DNA of 9,986 nt from CAXTTV01 sp964247295. GTDB lineage: Bacteria > Chloroflexota > Ktedonobacteria > Ktedonobacterales > Ktedonobacteraceae. Below are positions 1 through 6,102 of this stretch, piece after piece. The notes beneath the pieces were generated by a model. That model was not told the origin of the DNA, did no database searches, and saw only the letters and a list, made by a program, of their open reading frames with translations. Within the stretch, counting starts at the first letter, position 1, and each line of letters opens with the position of its first letter. The stretch lies in contig CAXTTV010000182.1 of NCBI GenBank assembly GCA_964247295.1, forward strand, positions 1 through 9,986, given 5' to 3'. A program made the translations under genes and the position numbers.

Positions 1-12
1 ATGTTAGTTATA

Positions 13-42
13 TTGACATCAATAGAGAAAGGCTAGTATACT
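13..42 (+). promoter_or_regulatory. Sigma70 promoter of the TetR-P450 unit, with a palindrome over the -10
   Basis: TTGACA (13-18) and TATACT (37-42) are separated by 18 bp. The -10 lies inside a perfect 10-bp palindrome, TAGTATACTA (34-43). The -35 lies inside an interrupted inverted repeat, ATTGA-CA-TCAAT (12-23). Either symmetric element could be the operator of the TetR protein encoded immediately downstream. Transcription should start about 7 nt after the -10, at or very near the GTG start codon at 49. The hexamers are seen directly; the operator role is inferred. Confidence 0.72.
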
Positions 43-48
43 ATTACC

Positions 49-663
49 GTGGTTAACGCCAATGATAATACTGAAGAGCAGCCACGCAAGAAGCGTCCTT
101 ACAAAGGGACGGTCCAGGCAGAGGTAGCAGCCCTCACAGAGAAACGCATTATCGAGGCCGGACTGGCACTTTTTGATGAGCAATGGAGCGACCAGATTAC
201 CCTGGAGCAGCTCGCGCAACGTGCAGGTGTGACGGTACAGACTATTCTCCGGCGCTTCGGCTCGAAGGAGCGGCTCGCGAACGTTGTGAGCCAGGAAGCT
301 TTTCGCCGTGCGCAGGAGCAGCGTATTGATCCGCCGATAGGTGATTTGACCACAATAGTGAATGGTCTGATGGTTTATTACGAAGTTGGCGGTGAGCGCA
401 TGCTACGGGGATTGATCCAGGAAGCGCGCCAACCGCATCTACATGTCATCATTGATGTAGCGCGTGCTTCTCATCGGGAATGGTTAGAGCGTGCCTTCAA
501 AGTGCATCTTGAACAACGCGATGAGTTGGACAGAGTACGTCTGCTTGCGCAATTGTACACCCTTACAGGTGTCTATACATGGTATCAACTTCGTCATGAG
601 ACTGGCTTAAATCAGGAACAAACTGCACAAGCGCTTTACGAAATGATTGATAAACTTCTTTAG
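49..663 (+). CDS. TetR/AcrR family transcriptional regulator
   Basis: A 204-residue protein of usual TetR length. After a basic, disordered N-terminus (residues 1-20), the DNA-binding domain spans about 28-80. Its helix-turn-helix is near 50-72 (ITLEQLAQRAGVTVQTILRRF), followed by the family's GSKERL turn. The C-terminal ligand/dimer domain (about 90-204) is not assignable to a specific inducer. GTG at 49 is chosen because an in-frame TAG lies at 34-36 and there is no later Met before the HTH. The nearest purine-rich stretch (AAAGG, 28-32) is about 16 nt away, too far for a normal ribosome binding site. The P450 gene follows 27 bp later on the same strand, so this probably controls the P450 and its own promoter. 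Family assignment is secure; the regulated ligand is unknown. Confidence 0.93.
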   Translation: MVNANDNTEEQPRKKRPYKGTVQAEVAALTEKRIIEAGLALFDEQWSDQITLEQLAQRAGVTVQTILRRFGSKERLANVVSQEAFRRAQEQRIDPPIGDLTTIVNGLMVYYEVGGERMLRGLIQEARQPHLHVIIDVARASHREWLERAFKVHLEQRDELDRVRLLAQLYTLTGVYTWYQLRHETGLNQEQTAQALYEMIDKLL

Positions 664-690
664 AAGGCGTGTATCCAAAGGAGAGCAAGA

Positions 691-2040
691 ATGGTTACTT
701 CACCGACGGCGCAGATTCAAAATGTTCCATTTACACACGAGCATTTCCTGCTTGGAAGCTATCAGGATTTTATGCAGGATCGTCTGGGCTTTCTGTCTCG
801 TCTGGCACAAGAGGGAGATGTGCGGGGGTTTCGTGTTGGGCCGATTACTTTTCTCTTCTTTAATACGTCTGAGTACGCCCAGCAGATCCTGGTTGAGGAT
901 GCATCAGCTTTCTCCAAAGGAAAGCTGATGCACAAGGCTGTGGGCAACAATGGCCTTTTCATAAGTGAGGGAAATTTTCATCGCCAGCAGCGCAAGCTCA
1001 TGGCTCCGAGCTTCCAACCACGCCATATTGTCAGCTATGCGAACACTATTGTGAGCTATGGTACGCTCATTACTCAGGAGTGGAAAGAGAATAGCGTTAT
1101 TGACATTGACCATGAAATGACTCGCCTCACCATGAGCATCATCGGGAAAGTGCTGTTTGATACAGAATTTCTCAGTGAAGCGGACGAACTTGGAGCAGCG
1201 ATCAATACAGGTCTTGCGCATGCCGTGAGGACGATTACCTCGCCATTGATGCTACCCCTGAGCATTCCTACACCTTATAATCAACGGGTACGTCAGGCTA
1301 TTCACACTCTTGATTCACGGCTGTTGCAGATGATCGAGGAGCGTCGTCAGCATGCAAATGATGATCGAAATGATCTGCTCTCCCATTTATTGCGAGCCAG
1401 GGATGACGATGGGCGGCCTATGAGCGATCAGCAATTGGTTGATGAATGTGTCACGCTGTTTACCGCCGGGCATGAGACCACCGCCGCCGCCCTGACCTGG
1501 ACATGGTATCTACTATGTAAACATCCCGAAATCTATCGGAAAGTTCAACAAGAGGTAGATCGAGAGCTTCAAGGAAGAGTTCCTACGTTTGACGATCTGT
1601 CCGGGCTCCCGTACTGTTTGCAAGTATTTAAAGAGGCGATGCGGCTTTATCCACCGGCAGCCGGTATTTTGCGTGAAGCCATGCGTGATATTGTGATCGG
1701 CAGTTACCGGGTGCCAAAGGGAGCGACCGTCATGATCTCCCCCTATACATTGCATCGGCGTGCAGAGACATTTCCAGATCCCGAAATCTTTCAGCCGGAG
1801 CGCTTCGAGCCCTCACGCGAGAAATTGCTGCCGCGATCGGCCTATATACCCTTTGGGGCGGGACCCCGGATCTGCATTGGCAACCATTTTGCCCTGATGG
1901 AGGGGCACCTATTGATAGCGTTGATTGCGCAACGTTTCAGCTTCAGCCTTGTGCCGGGGCAGCATATTGAGCCTGATATTGTGCATCACCTTGTGTTAAG
2001 GCCTGGAGGCGAAGTAAACTTAAACGTTCATGCGCGATAA
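691..2040 (+). CDS. Cytochrome P450
   Basis: A 449-residue, full-length soluble bacterial P450: a heme-thiolate monooxygenase that needs an external electron donor, not encoded here. It has all core motifs. The I-helix oxygen-activation motif is AGHETT (259-264). The K-helix ExxR is E315-A-M-R318. The PERF motif is at 369-372. The heme loop FGAGPRICIG is at 388-397, with C395 as the thiolate ligand. In the C-helix, His97 (HRQQR) sits where many P450s carry Trp, as I recall for CYP110-type enzymes. There is no membrane anchor or fused reductase. ATG 691 has a clear AAAGGAG site (677-683) 7 nt upstream. The gene lies between the TetR gene (27-bp gap) and the EctC-like cupin (35-bp gap), probably in one transcript. 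Substrate unknown; the eukaryote-like I and K helices suggest a fatty-acid/terpenoid-type clade, but that is only inference. Confidence 0.95.
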   Translation: MVTSPTAQIQNVPFTHEHFLLGSYQDFMQDRLGFLSRLAQEGDVRGFRVGPITFLFFNTSEYAQQILVEDASAFSKGKLMHKAVGNNGLFISEGNFHRQQRKLMAPSFQPRHIVSYANTIVSYGTLITQEWKENSVIDIDHEMTRLTMSIIGKVLFDTEFLSEADELGAAINTGLAHAVRTITSPLMLPLSIPTPYNQRVRQAIHTLDSRLLQMIEERRQHANDDRNDLLSHLLRARDDDGRPMSDQQLVDECVTLFTAGHETTAAALTWTWYLLCKHPEIYRKVQQEVDRELQGRVPTFDDLSGLPYCLQVFKEAMRLYPPAAGILREAMRDIVIGSYRVPKGATVMISPYTLHRRAETFPDPEIFQPERFEPSREKLLPRSAYIPFGAGPRICIGNHFALMEGHLLIALIAQRFSFSLVPGQHIEPDIVHHLVLRPGGEVNLNVHAR

Positions 2041-2075
2041 AGAACGTATAAGGTTATAAATTGGAGATACTACAA

Positions 2076-2451
2076 GTGACAGTACAGATAATTCGTAAAG
2101 AGGAATTGGCAGGAACGGATCGGCATGTTTAAGAACGAGACATATGAAACCTATCGTTTTTTGCTGGACTCAGATAAGGCGGAGGTAGCAGTAACAGATA
2201 TTCTGCTGGCCTCAGATGTTGAAGAGGCCTATGGGTATGAAAAGCATATTGAGATCGCATATTGCATTGAAGGGAGTGCAGAGCTTATAGATCTTGCGGA
2301 TAATCAGGTATATATGATTACCCCTGGGACATTGTGGGTGGCAAAGCGAGGCGACACATTTAGATTTCGGGCTGATGTGCCGACTCGCCTGATATGTGTT
2401 TTTAGTCCCCCATTTTCAGGTTCTGAAACGGGCTTTGCAGGGGACCAATAG
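2076..2451 (+). pseudogene. EctC-like cupin (ectoine synthase family), frameshifted near its N-terminus
   Basis: Two frames together encode an EctC-like protein of about 125 residues, close to the family's roughly 130. GTG 2076, with GGAG at 2063-2066, starts TVQIIRKEELAGTDRHV and then hits TAA at 2130-2132. The next frame continues KNETYETYRFLL through the cupin core YEKHIEIAYCIEGSAE to TAG at 2449-2451. Removing one T from the T3 run at 2128-2130 restores one frame, matching the EctC pattern GTDRxVKxETWES. Without the lesion the product would resemble the enzyme that cyclises N-gamma-acetyl-diaminobutyrate. Two of the three metal ligands known in EctC (Tyr and His) align here with Trp and Phe, so ectoine synthesis is doubtful even if repaired. 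No ectA or ectB is present. Re-initiation at ATG 2125 (108 residues, weak AGGA at 2111-2114) could still yield most of the fold. The last 50 bp are antisense to the monooxygenase 3' end. Confidence 0.75.
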
Positions 2452-4114
2452 CCGCAACCGTCCTGGCCTCGGGCGCAAAAGTCTGTTCAGGGATCAGCCC
2501 GGATACTGTATCCTGACGCTGAATAAACAGCCTATCGAGGAAAGAAGTCAGGTTATCCAGATCCTGGGCGGAGCCACGATAGGCAATATGACCATCGGGT
2601 CGCACGAGGAAAACCTCTGGTTTATCGGCCCCGTAGAGTTTATGTAAGCTGTGATTCTCAGGTGCGATGGTATGTAGATGGATAGGGACATTATATCTAT
2701 CGAGAAGGGACTGCACGCGCACCTCCAATTCCTGTGGATAAGCCAGTCTGGTGGACTGCTCGTATCCGGAGAAGAGGAGCAGGTGGTGATCCAGGCCGTT
2801 GATAAGAGTAAAGAGATCTTTACCTTTGTCAGGGTCAGTCTCGAAGAGGCCATAGGGAGCGCGATCACCGGCCCGAGGTCCTTTTTTCACCTGTTCGGAT
2901 TGGGTAATGGCTGGACTATTGCGATAATTCGTCCAGAGTTGGGAGACAAGCCAGAAAGCCTGTTGTCTAAGAAATGGTAGGCTTGAGACCACCTGAAAAA
3001 TCTTAGGGATCATCAGAAGCTTAAGTTTTCGAGCGTTTGGATCTTTCGAGATCATTAAGTGGAACACTCGATCTGAGCCGTTGAGAATCGCGCGAGCGAA
3101 GGGGATGCGTTCAGCTCCATAAGAGTCGAGAAGAGTTTCGTGGGCCTGACCTTTCACCACAAGAGCCAGTTTCCAAGCAAGGTTATAGGCATCGCCAATC
3201 CCCGTATTCATCCCCTGGCCGCCAGCGGGGCTGTGGATATGGGCGGCATCGCCAGCAAGAAAAACGCGATTGACGCGAAATTGCTCAGCAATGCGTAGAT
3301 GAGTCTGATAGATCGAAATCCAGCGAGCTTTCAGAATCGTCACCTTCATGCCGCTCTGGGCATTGATCAACTCCTGTATATCTTCGTGAGTAAGCGTCTC
3401 CTTTTGAGCAAGTTCTGGTGGGAGCGTCCCGAACAAGCGGAACCGGCCATCGCCATGCATAGGAATAAACAAGAAGAAGCCCTGGTTAACCAGATCTATG
3501 CCTCCCTGGCGCGGCTCCATATCCCATATCAAATCGAGGTCCGCCACGAATAACGTTTGCTCGTAGTTACGGCCCGTAAAGCCCAGGGACAGGGATCTTC
3601 TCACAGCGCTATGGGCACCATCCGCGCCCACCACCCATCTTGCATGGATAGTTTCTTCGCCGCCGTCAGGCGTCTGGACTTGTGCATGCACACCATCTGA
3701 ATTTTGCTCCAGATTGAGAAGGTGCATATTCCATTCGATCTGAACTCCAGTTTCCTTGAGGCTTTGGATCATCAGGTGCTCGGTCTGATCCTGCCCAAAG
3801 ACAAGCGCGAAGGGATAGGGAGTAGACGCAGACTGATTTCTCGCCAGAAAAGAGAGCCTGCCAGCTTTTTTGCCATTCACAAGCAGTTGCATCTCCTCTA
3901 GACGTTCACCCTCTTCAAGGGCTTTCTCGGCCAGATCGATCCTATTCAATAGCTCTAAAGTTTTAGCATGGACCACGAGTGCGCGAGACTCCAAAGCAGG
4001 TCCAGCCTTTTTATCAAGAATGCGTACATTCACCCCGCTACGTACCAGTACATTCGCCATCGTCAGGCCCGTAGGGCCGGCACCAATAATAAGGACATCA
4101 GTTGTTTCTGCCAT
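2402..4114 (-). CDS. FAD-dependent aromatic-type monooxygenase (PheA/TfdB family)
   Basis: A 570-residue group A flavoprotein hydroxylase. These enzymes use NAD(P)H and O2 to hydroxylate phenols, polyketides or drugs. The N-terminal Rossmann motif is GAGPTG (11-16). The DG motif is GADGAHSAVRR (163-173). The second FAD motif is G288-D289-AAH, followed by PAGGQGMNTGIGDAYNLAW. The C-terminal part (about 412-530, from KGPRAGDRAP to VFLVRPDGHIAYRG) is the thioredoxin-like domain of phenol-hydroxylase relatives. Residues 531-570 are an extra tail, and the last 16 are antisense to the EctC-like gene. ATG 4114 is supported by AAAGGAA six bases upstream. It lies 25 bp after a TetR gene on the same strand, so it is probably the regulated partner. 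Substrate unknown: length and domain layout exclude short TetX-type enzymes, but a drug or aromatic polyketide remains possible. Confidence 0.93.
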   Translation of the reverse strand: MAETTDVLIIGAGPTGLTMANVLVRSGVNVRILDKKAGPALESRALVVHAKTLELLNRIDLAEKALEEGERLEEMQLLVNGKKAGRLSFLARNQSASTPYPFALVFGQDQTEHLMIQSLKETGVQIEWNMHLLNLEQNSDGVHAQVQTPDGGEETIHARWVVGADGAHSAVRRSLSLGFTGRNYEQTLFVADLDLIWDMEPRQGGIDLVNQGFFLFIPMHGDGRFRLFGTLPPELAQKETLTHEDIQELINAQSGMKVTILKARWISIYQTHLRIAEQFRVNRVFLAGDAAHIHSPAGGQGMNTGIGDAYNLAWKLALVVKGQAHETLLDSYGAERIPFARAILNGSDRVFHLMISKDPNARKLKLLMIPKIFQVVSSLPFLRQQAFWLVSQLWTNYRNSPAITQSEQVKKGPRAGDRAPYGLFETDPDKGKDLFTLINGLDHHLLLFSGYEQSTRLAYPQELEVRVQSLLDRYNVPIHLHTIAPENHSLHKLYGADKPEVFLVRPDGHIAYRGSAQDLDNLTSFLDRLFIQRQDTVSGLIPEQTFAPEARTVAAIGPLQSPFQNLKMGD

Positions 4115-4139
4115 TGTCTGTTCCTTTCAGATATATACG

Positions 4140-4781
4140 TCACTGGATAATCGCTTTGAGAAACAGGTTTACAATCTCATCAATTTTCTGTGTATCTGGT
4201 GGTTGAGGATTACTTTGAGGGCGGAGCAGGCCATCAAACAGGACGTAAGTGAGGAGAGGGCCAATAAACAGCCTTGTCATAATCTCCGGGTTGCCCTGCC
4301 CAATTGCTACACCGTTCTCGCGTGCGCGCTCAAGCATTGCAGCGACCTCCACAAAAGCATGTCCGGGGACAGTAGAGCGGAGCGTCTCAATAAGCTGAGG
4401 GAAGCGATGAGAATCGGTGATAATCACGCGGATAAGAGCTAGATCCTCGGGCTGCATCATCGTCGTAAGCATCTTATAAGCGAGAGTGATCAGAGCCCCA
4501 TGAAGCTCCTCTATAGTACGTGGGTTAACTCCTTGTACAAAATCGAGGAGCCGGGTTTGTGGGTTCTCGATCGTCAATTTACGAACAACATCGATAAAAA
4601 GCACCTCCTTGCTTGGATAGTAGGCATACAGAGTCCGCTTTGAGACGCCAGCCTCGCGAGCGAGTAGATCGGTACTGGCATTCGCGAAGCCCTCGCGCAA
4701 GAAAACGTGGCGAGCTCCATCGAGGATCTGCTCGCGCTTGGCCTTTGCCCTATCCTTATCAACCTCTACTGAAGTCTCCAT
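4140..4781 (-). CDS. TetR/AcrR family repressor, probably of the adjacent monooxygenase
   Basis: A 213-residue TetR protein. The HTH lies about 36-57 (STDLLAREAGVSKRTLYAYY), followed by the typical PSKEVLF. The C-terminal half, with HRFPQLIETL and a long final helix, resembles the AefR-like ligand domain; I see this as a similarity rather than a proven match. ATG 4781 is used. AAGG lies about 12 nt upstream of it, so the ribosome binding site is only fair. The stop is 25 bp before the monooxygenase ATG, indicating a two-gene operon. A strong promoter and a perfect palindrome directly upstream fit autorepression that is relieved by the monooxygenase's substrate. The inducer is unknown. Confidence 0.93.
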   Translation of the reverse strand: METSVEVDKDRAKAKREQILDGARHVFLREGFANASTDLLAREAGVSKRTLYAYYPSKEVLFIDVVRKLTIENPQTRLLDFVQGVNPRTIEELHGALITLAYKMLTTMMQPEDLALIRVIITDSHRFPQLIETLRSTVPGHAFVEVAAMLERARENGVAIGQGNPEIMTRLFIGPLLTYVLFDGLLRPQSNPQPPDTQKIDEIVNLFLKAIIQ

Positions 4782-4807
4782 GCGATTTTTGACCTTGTTA
4801 GTAAACT

Positions 4808-4821
4808 AAACGGTACCGTTT
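4808..4821. promoter_or_regulatory. Candidate TetR operator, perfect 14-bp palindrome
   Basis: AAACGGTACCGTTT is perfectly self-complementary. It lies immediately downstream of the predicted transcription start of the minus-strand TetR-monooxygenase operon. A second interrupted palindrome, TTAGT-AA-ACTAA (4798-4809), adjoins it toward the TetR start codon. Position and symmetry are those of an autoregulated TetR operator. Binding is inferred. Confidence 0.7.
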
Positions 4822-4831
4822 CATAAGAATA

Positions 4832-4860
4832 ATGTAACATTTTTAAGTGGGGACTGTCAA
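4832..4860 (-). promoter_or_regulatory. Sigma70 promoter of the TetR-monooxygenase operon
   Basis: Read on the minus strand, TTGACA (4860-4855) is followed after 17 bp by TTACAT (4837-4832). Transcription would start near 4825, just before the 4808-4821 palindrome. The -35 overlaps a 10-bp palindrome, AAGAGCTCTT (4859-4868), and one copy of a TCAAGAG direct repeat (4857-4863, 4870-4876). Confidence 0.7.
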
Positions 4861-4902
4861 GAGCTCTTTTCAAGAGAATCGAAAGTCTAAAATTTTTGAT
4901 GT

Positions 4903-4950
4903 ATTGTAAATGTTGACACCGCTTTCATACCTGTATATACTTTTTACAAT
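4903..4950 (+). promoter_or_regulatory. Promoter of the nucleotidyltransferase gene between inverted-repeat arms
   Basis: TTGACA (4913-4918) and TATACT (4936-4941) have the ideal 17-bp spacing, and transcription should start near 4948. The promoter is bracketed by an exact 8-bp inverted repeat: ATTGTAAA (4903-4910) just upstream of the -35 and TTTACAAT (4943-4950) just downstream of the -10. The 3' arm falls at the start site, so the symmetry would act mainly at the DNA level. The hexamers are seen directly; an operator role is inferred. Confidence 0.75.
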
Positions 4951-5103
4951 CATTTCCTGAAAGGAGCACAATGGGTAGCTCTGGCATATAACACTTTTTC
5001 ATATCTTCTTTAAGAGGAAGTGAAATAAAGTCTTCGGTATCCACTTTTGAAATGAGTGGATTTCTACCCATTTGTGCAAATTCTTTAAGAAAGGAATGGT
5101 TGT
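4948..5103 (+). ncRNA. Candidate structured, possibly regulatory, 5' leader of the nucleotidyltransferase mRNA
   Basis: About 155 nt separate the predicted transcription start from the coding region. Paired segments visible by eye form a three-way junction. P1 pairs 4966-4978 (GCACAATGGGTAG) with 5064-5077 through 13 bp with one bulge. P2 is an imperfect hairpin within 4993-5031, with tip 5005-5010/5015-5020. P3 pairs 5039-5045 with 5055-5061 (ATCCACT/AGTGGAT). A small hairpin, TCCT-GAA-AGGA (4955-4965), covers the ribosome binding site of the 6-codon ORF. The resistance gene's AAAGGA at 5090-5095 lies 12 nt after P1. No U-tract terminator is present, so control would be translational or co-transcriptional. 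No known riboswitch class is recognised, and no energy calculation was made. Confidence 0.42.
4971..4991 (+). CDS. Six-codon leader ORF, MGSSGI
   Basis: ATG 4971 is preceded by AAAGGAG (4960-4966) at a short but usable spacing, and the ORF ends at TAA 4989-4991. It is the first initiation site on the predicted transcript. Its start codon lies inside the P1 arm that pairs with 5064-5077, so translating it would open that pairing. This layout resembles leader peptides of inducible antibiotic-resistance genes (erm and cat translational attenuation). The short peptide could also be chance; translation is unproven. Confidence 0.4.
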   Translation: MGSSGI

Positions 5104-5106
5104 TTG

Positions 5107-5925
5107 ATGAATCCTCTGTCTCAGTCCTCGCCTGAGGCGGTTTCTCTGTTACTTAGAGATACTGTTATTCCGCAAGAAGTTCCCGAACTACTTTCTGTTC
5201 TGATATCCCAAATAGGGGCTGTTCTTGAAGAGAAGCTTCTTGCGATCTATGTACGTGGATCGCTAGCAACAGGTGATTTTGATTCCAGAACCTCTGATGT
5301 AGATTTTTGTGTGGTTACTGATCGAAGGATAAGATCAGTAGAGTTCGCAAAGTTGGCTGTGATGCATAATCGGGTAGCGCAGCTTCCTAACCGATATGCA
5401 TTAGATTTAGAAGGCAGTTATATAGACTCAGTTGCTATAAGGCGATTTACGCTCGGGGAACGGTTTCCAAACATTTTTCGAGGGGAACGGTTGAATTGGT
5501 ATGAGCATGACTTTAACTGGGTGCTTGAACGATGGATGATGCGAGAAAAGGGAATTATTTTGTATGGACCAGATCCGACGACGCTTATTGATCCCATCTC
5601 GGCTGATGATTTGCGAGCCGCAGTACGGTTCCGGCTCCCTAGTTGGGATGATTGGGCCAATCATCCGAGTGATCCTGAGTGGCATTTTTCGAGAAATCAC
5701 AAAGCGTATGTCGTTGAAACGATGTGCCGAGCTTTATATGTTCTAGACACAGGGGTATTGGAAAGCAAGCCGCGCGCTGTTGCATGGGCTCTTACGAATC
5801 TGCCGGAGCCCTGGCGAACAACAGTGGAGCGATCACGGTATTGGCATGGGGACGAAACGGTAGATACGAGTATTAACGAGGAGGTTATGCGTTTTATTAA
5901 ATGGACGGGGGCACAGGGAGGGTAG
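5107..5925 (+). CDS. Aminoglycoside nucleotidyltransferase-like protein (AadA/DUF4111 type)
   Basis: A 272-residue protein of the size and layout of ANT(3'')/ANT(9) adenylyltransferases, which inactivate streptomycin or spectinomycin by AMP transfer. The nucleotidyltransferase signature is GSLATGDFDSRTSDVDF (51-67). D64 and D66 are the likely metal-binding aspartates, and E102 is a plausible third acidic residue. The all-helical C-terminal part (about 198-240: CRALYVLDTGVLESKPRAVAWAL) matches the DUF4111 pattern. ATG 5107 lies 11 nt after AAAGGA (5090-5095); the preceding TTG at 5104 has better spacing and is an alternative start. An ATG at 5096 leads to a stop after three codons. It has its own promoter and long leader, divergent from the TetR-monooxygenase operon. 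The drug specificity, or whether it acts on a drug at all, cannot be read from sequence. Confidence 0.85.
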   Translation: MNPLSQSSPEAVSLLLRDTVIPQEVPELLSVLISQIGAVLEEKLLAIYVRGSLATGDFDSRTSDVDFCVVTDRRIRSVEFAKLAVMHNRVAQLPNRYALDLEGSYIDSVAIRRFTLGERFPNIFRGERLNWYEHDFNWVLERWMMREKGIILYGPDPTTLIDPISADDLRAAVRFRLPSWDDWANHPSDPEWHFSRNHKAYVVETMCRALYVLDTGVLESKPRAVAWALTNLPEPWRTTVERSRYWHGDETVDTSINEEVMRFIKWTGAQGG

Positions 5926-6102
5926 CAAAAGATAGAGTAAAGGTAGGCTTGCATATAAAGGATGGAGCTGTCTGTAGCCGGCCACGTCGCGTACCAGAGG
6001 TAGTATGGATAATCGGGTCTGGAGTGGGGAATGCGATGGGAAGGTGGGAGAGGCCATTTGTGTTGGTGGATGAACCACCATCTTGATAGAAAAAGGATAC
6101 AT
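5926..6102 (+). other. Intergenic, G-rich tract and small hairpin
   Basis: No convincing gene. Four runs of three or more G (6015-6017, 6026-6029, 6038-6040, 6046-6048) lie on the plus strand with loops of 8, 8 and 5 nt, a weak long-loop G-quadruplex candidate. A hairpin TGGTGG-ATGAA-CCACCA (6064-6080) follows without a T-tract, so it is not a clear terminator. AAAAGGA at 6091-6097 is the ribosome binding site for the next gene. Confidence 0.4.

Noticed and set aside
647..928. 93-codon plus-strand frame overlapping the TetR end and P450 start
   Set aside because: Shadow of the P450 frame; no homology-like pattern, and the P450 has a clear start and ribosome site.
2402..4114. Monooxygenase as a TetX- or Rox-type drug-inactivating enzyme
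   Set aside because: Its length and thioredoxin-like C-terminal domain fit the phenol-hydroxylase group better; neighbourhood alone is not enough.
3870..4442. 190-codon plus-strand frame opposite the monooxygenase and TetR
   Set aside because: Antisense shadow of two well-supported minus-strand genes, with no ribosome site or recognisable domain.
5104..5106. TTG as the nucleotidyltransferase start codon
   Set aside because: Better spacing to AAAGGA, but ATG follows as the next codon and is the simpler choice; kept as an alternative.
6064..6080. TGGTGG/CCACCA hairpin as a terminator after the nucleotidyltransferase gene
   Set aside because: Short stem, no following T-run, and it lies directly before the next ribosome site.
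5901..6086. 61-codon plus-strand frame after the nucleotidyltransferase gene
   Set aside because: Low-complexity Gly/Arg/Val peptide over a G-rich tract, with no ribosome site.
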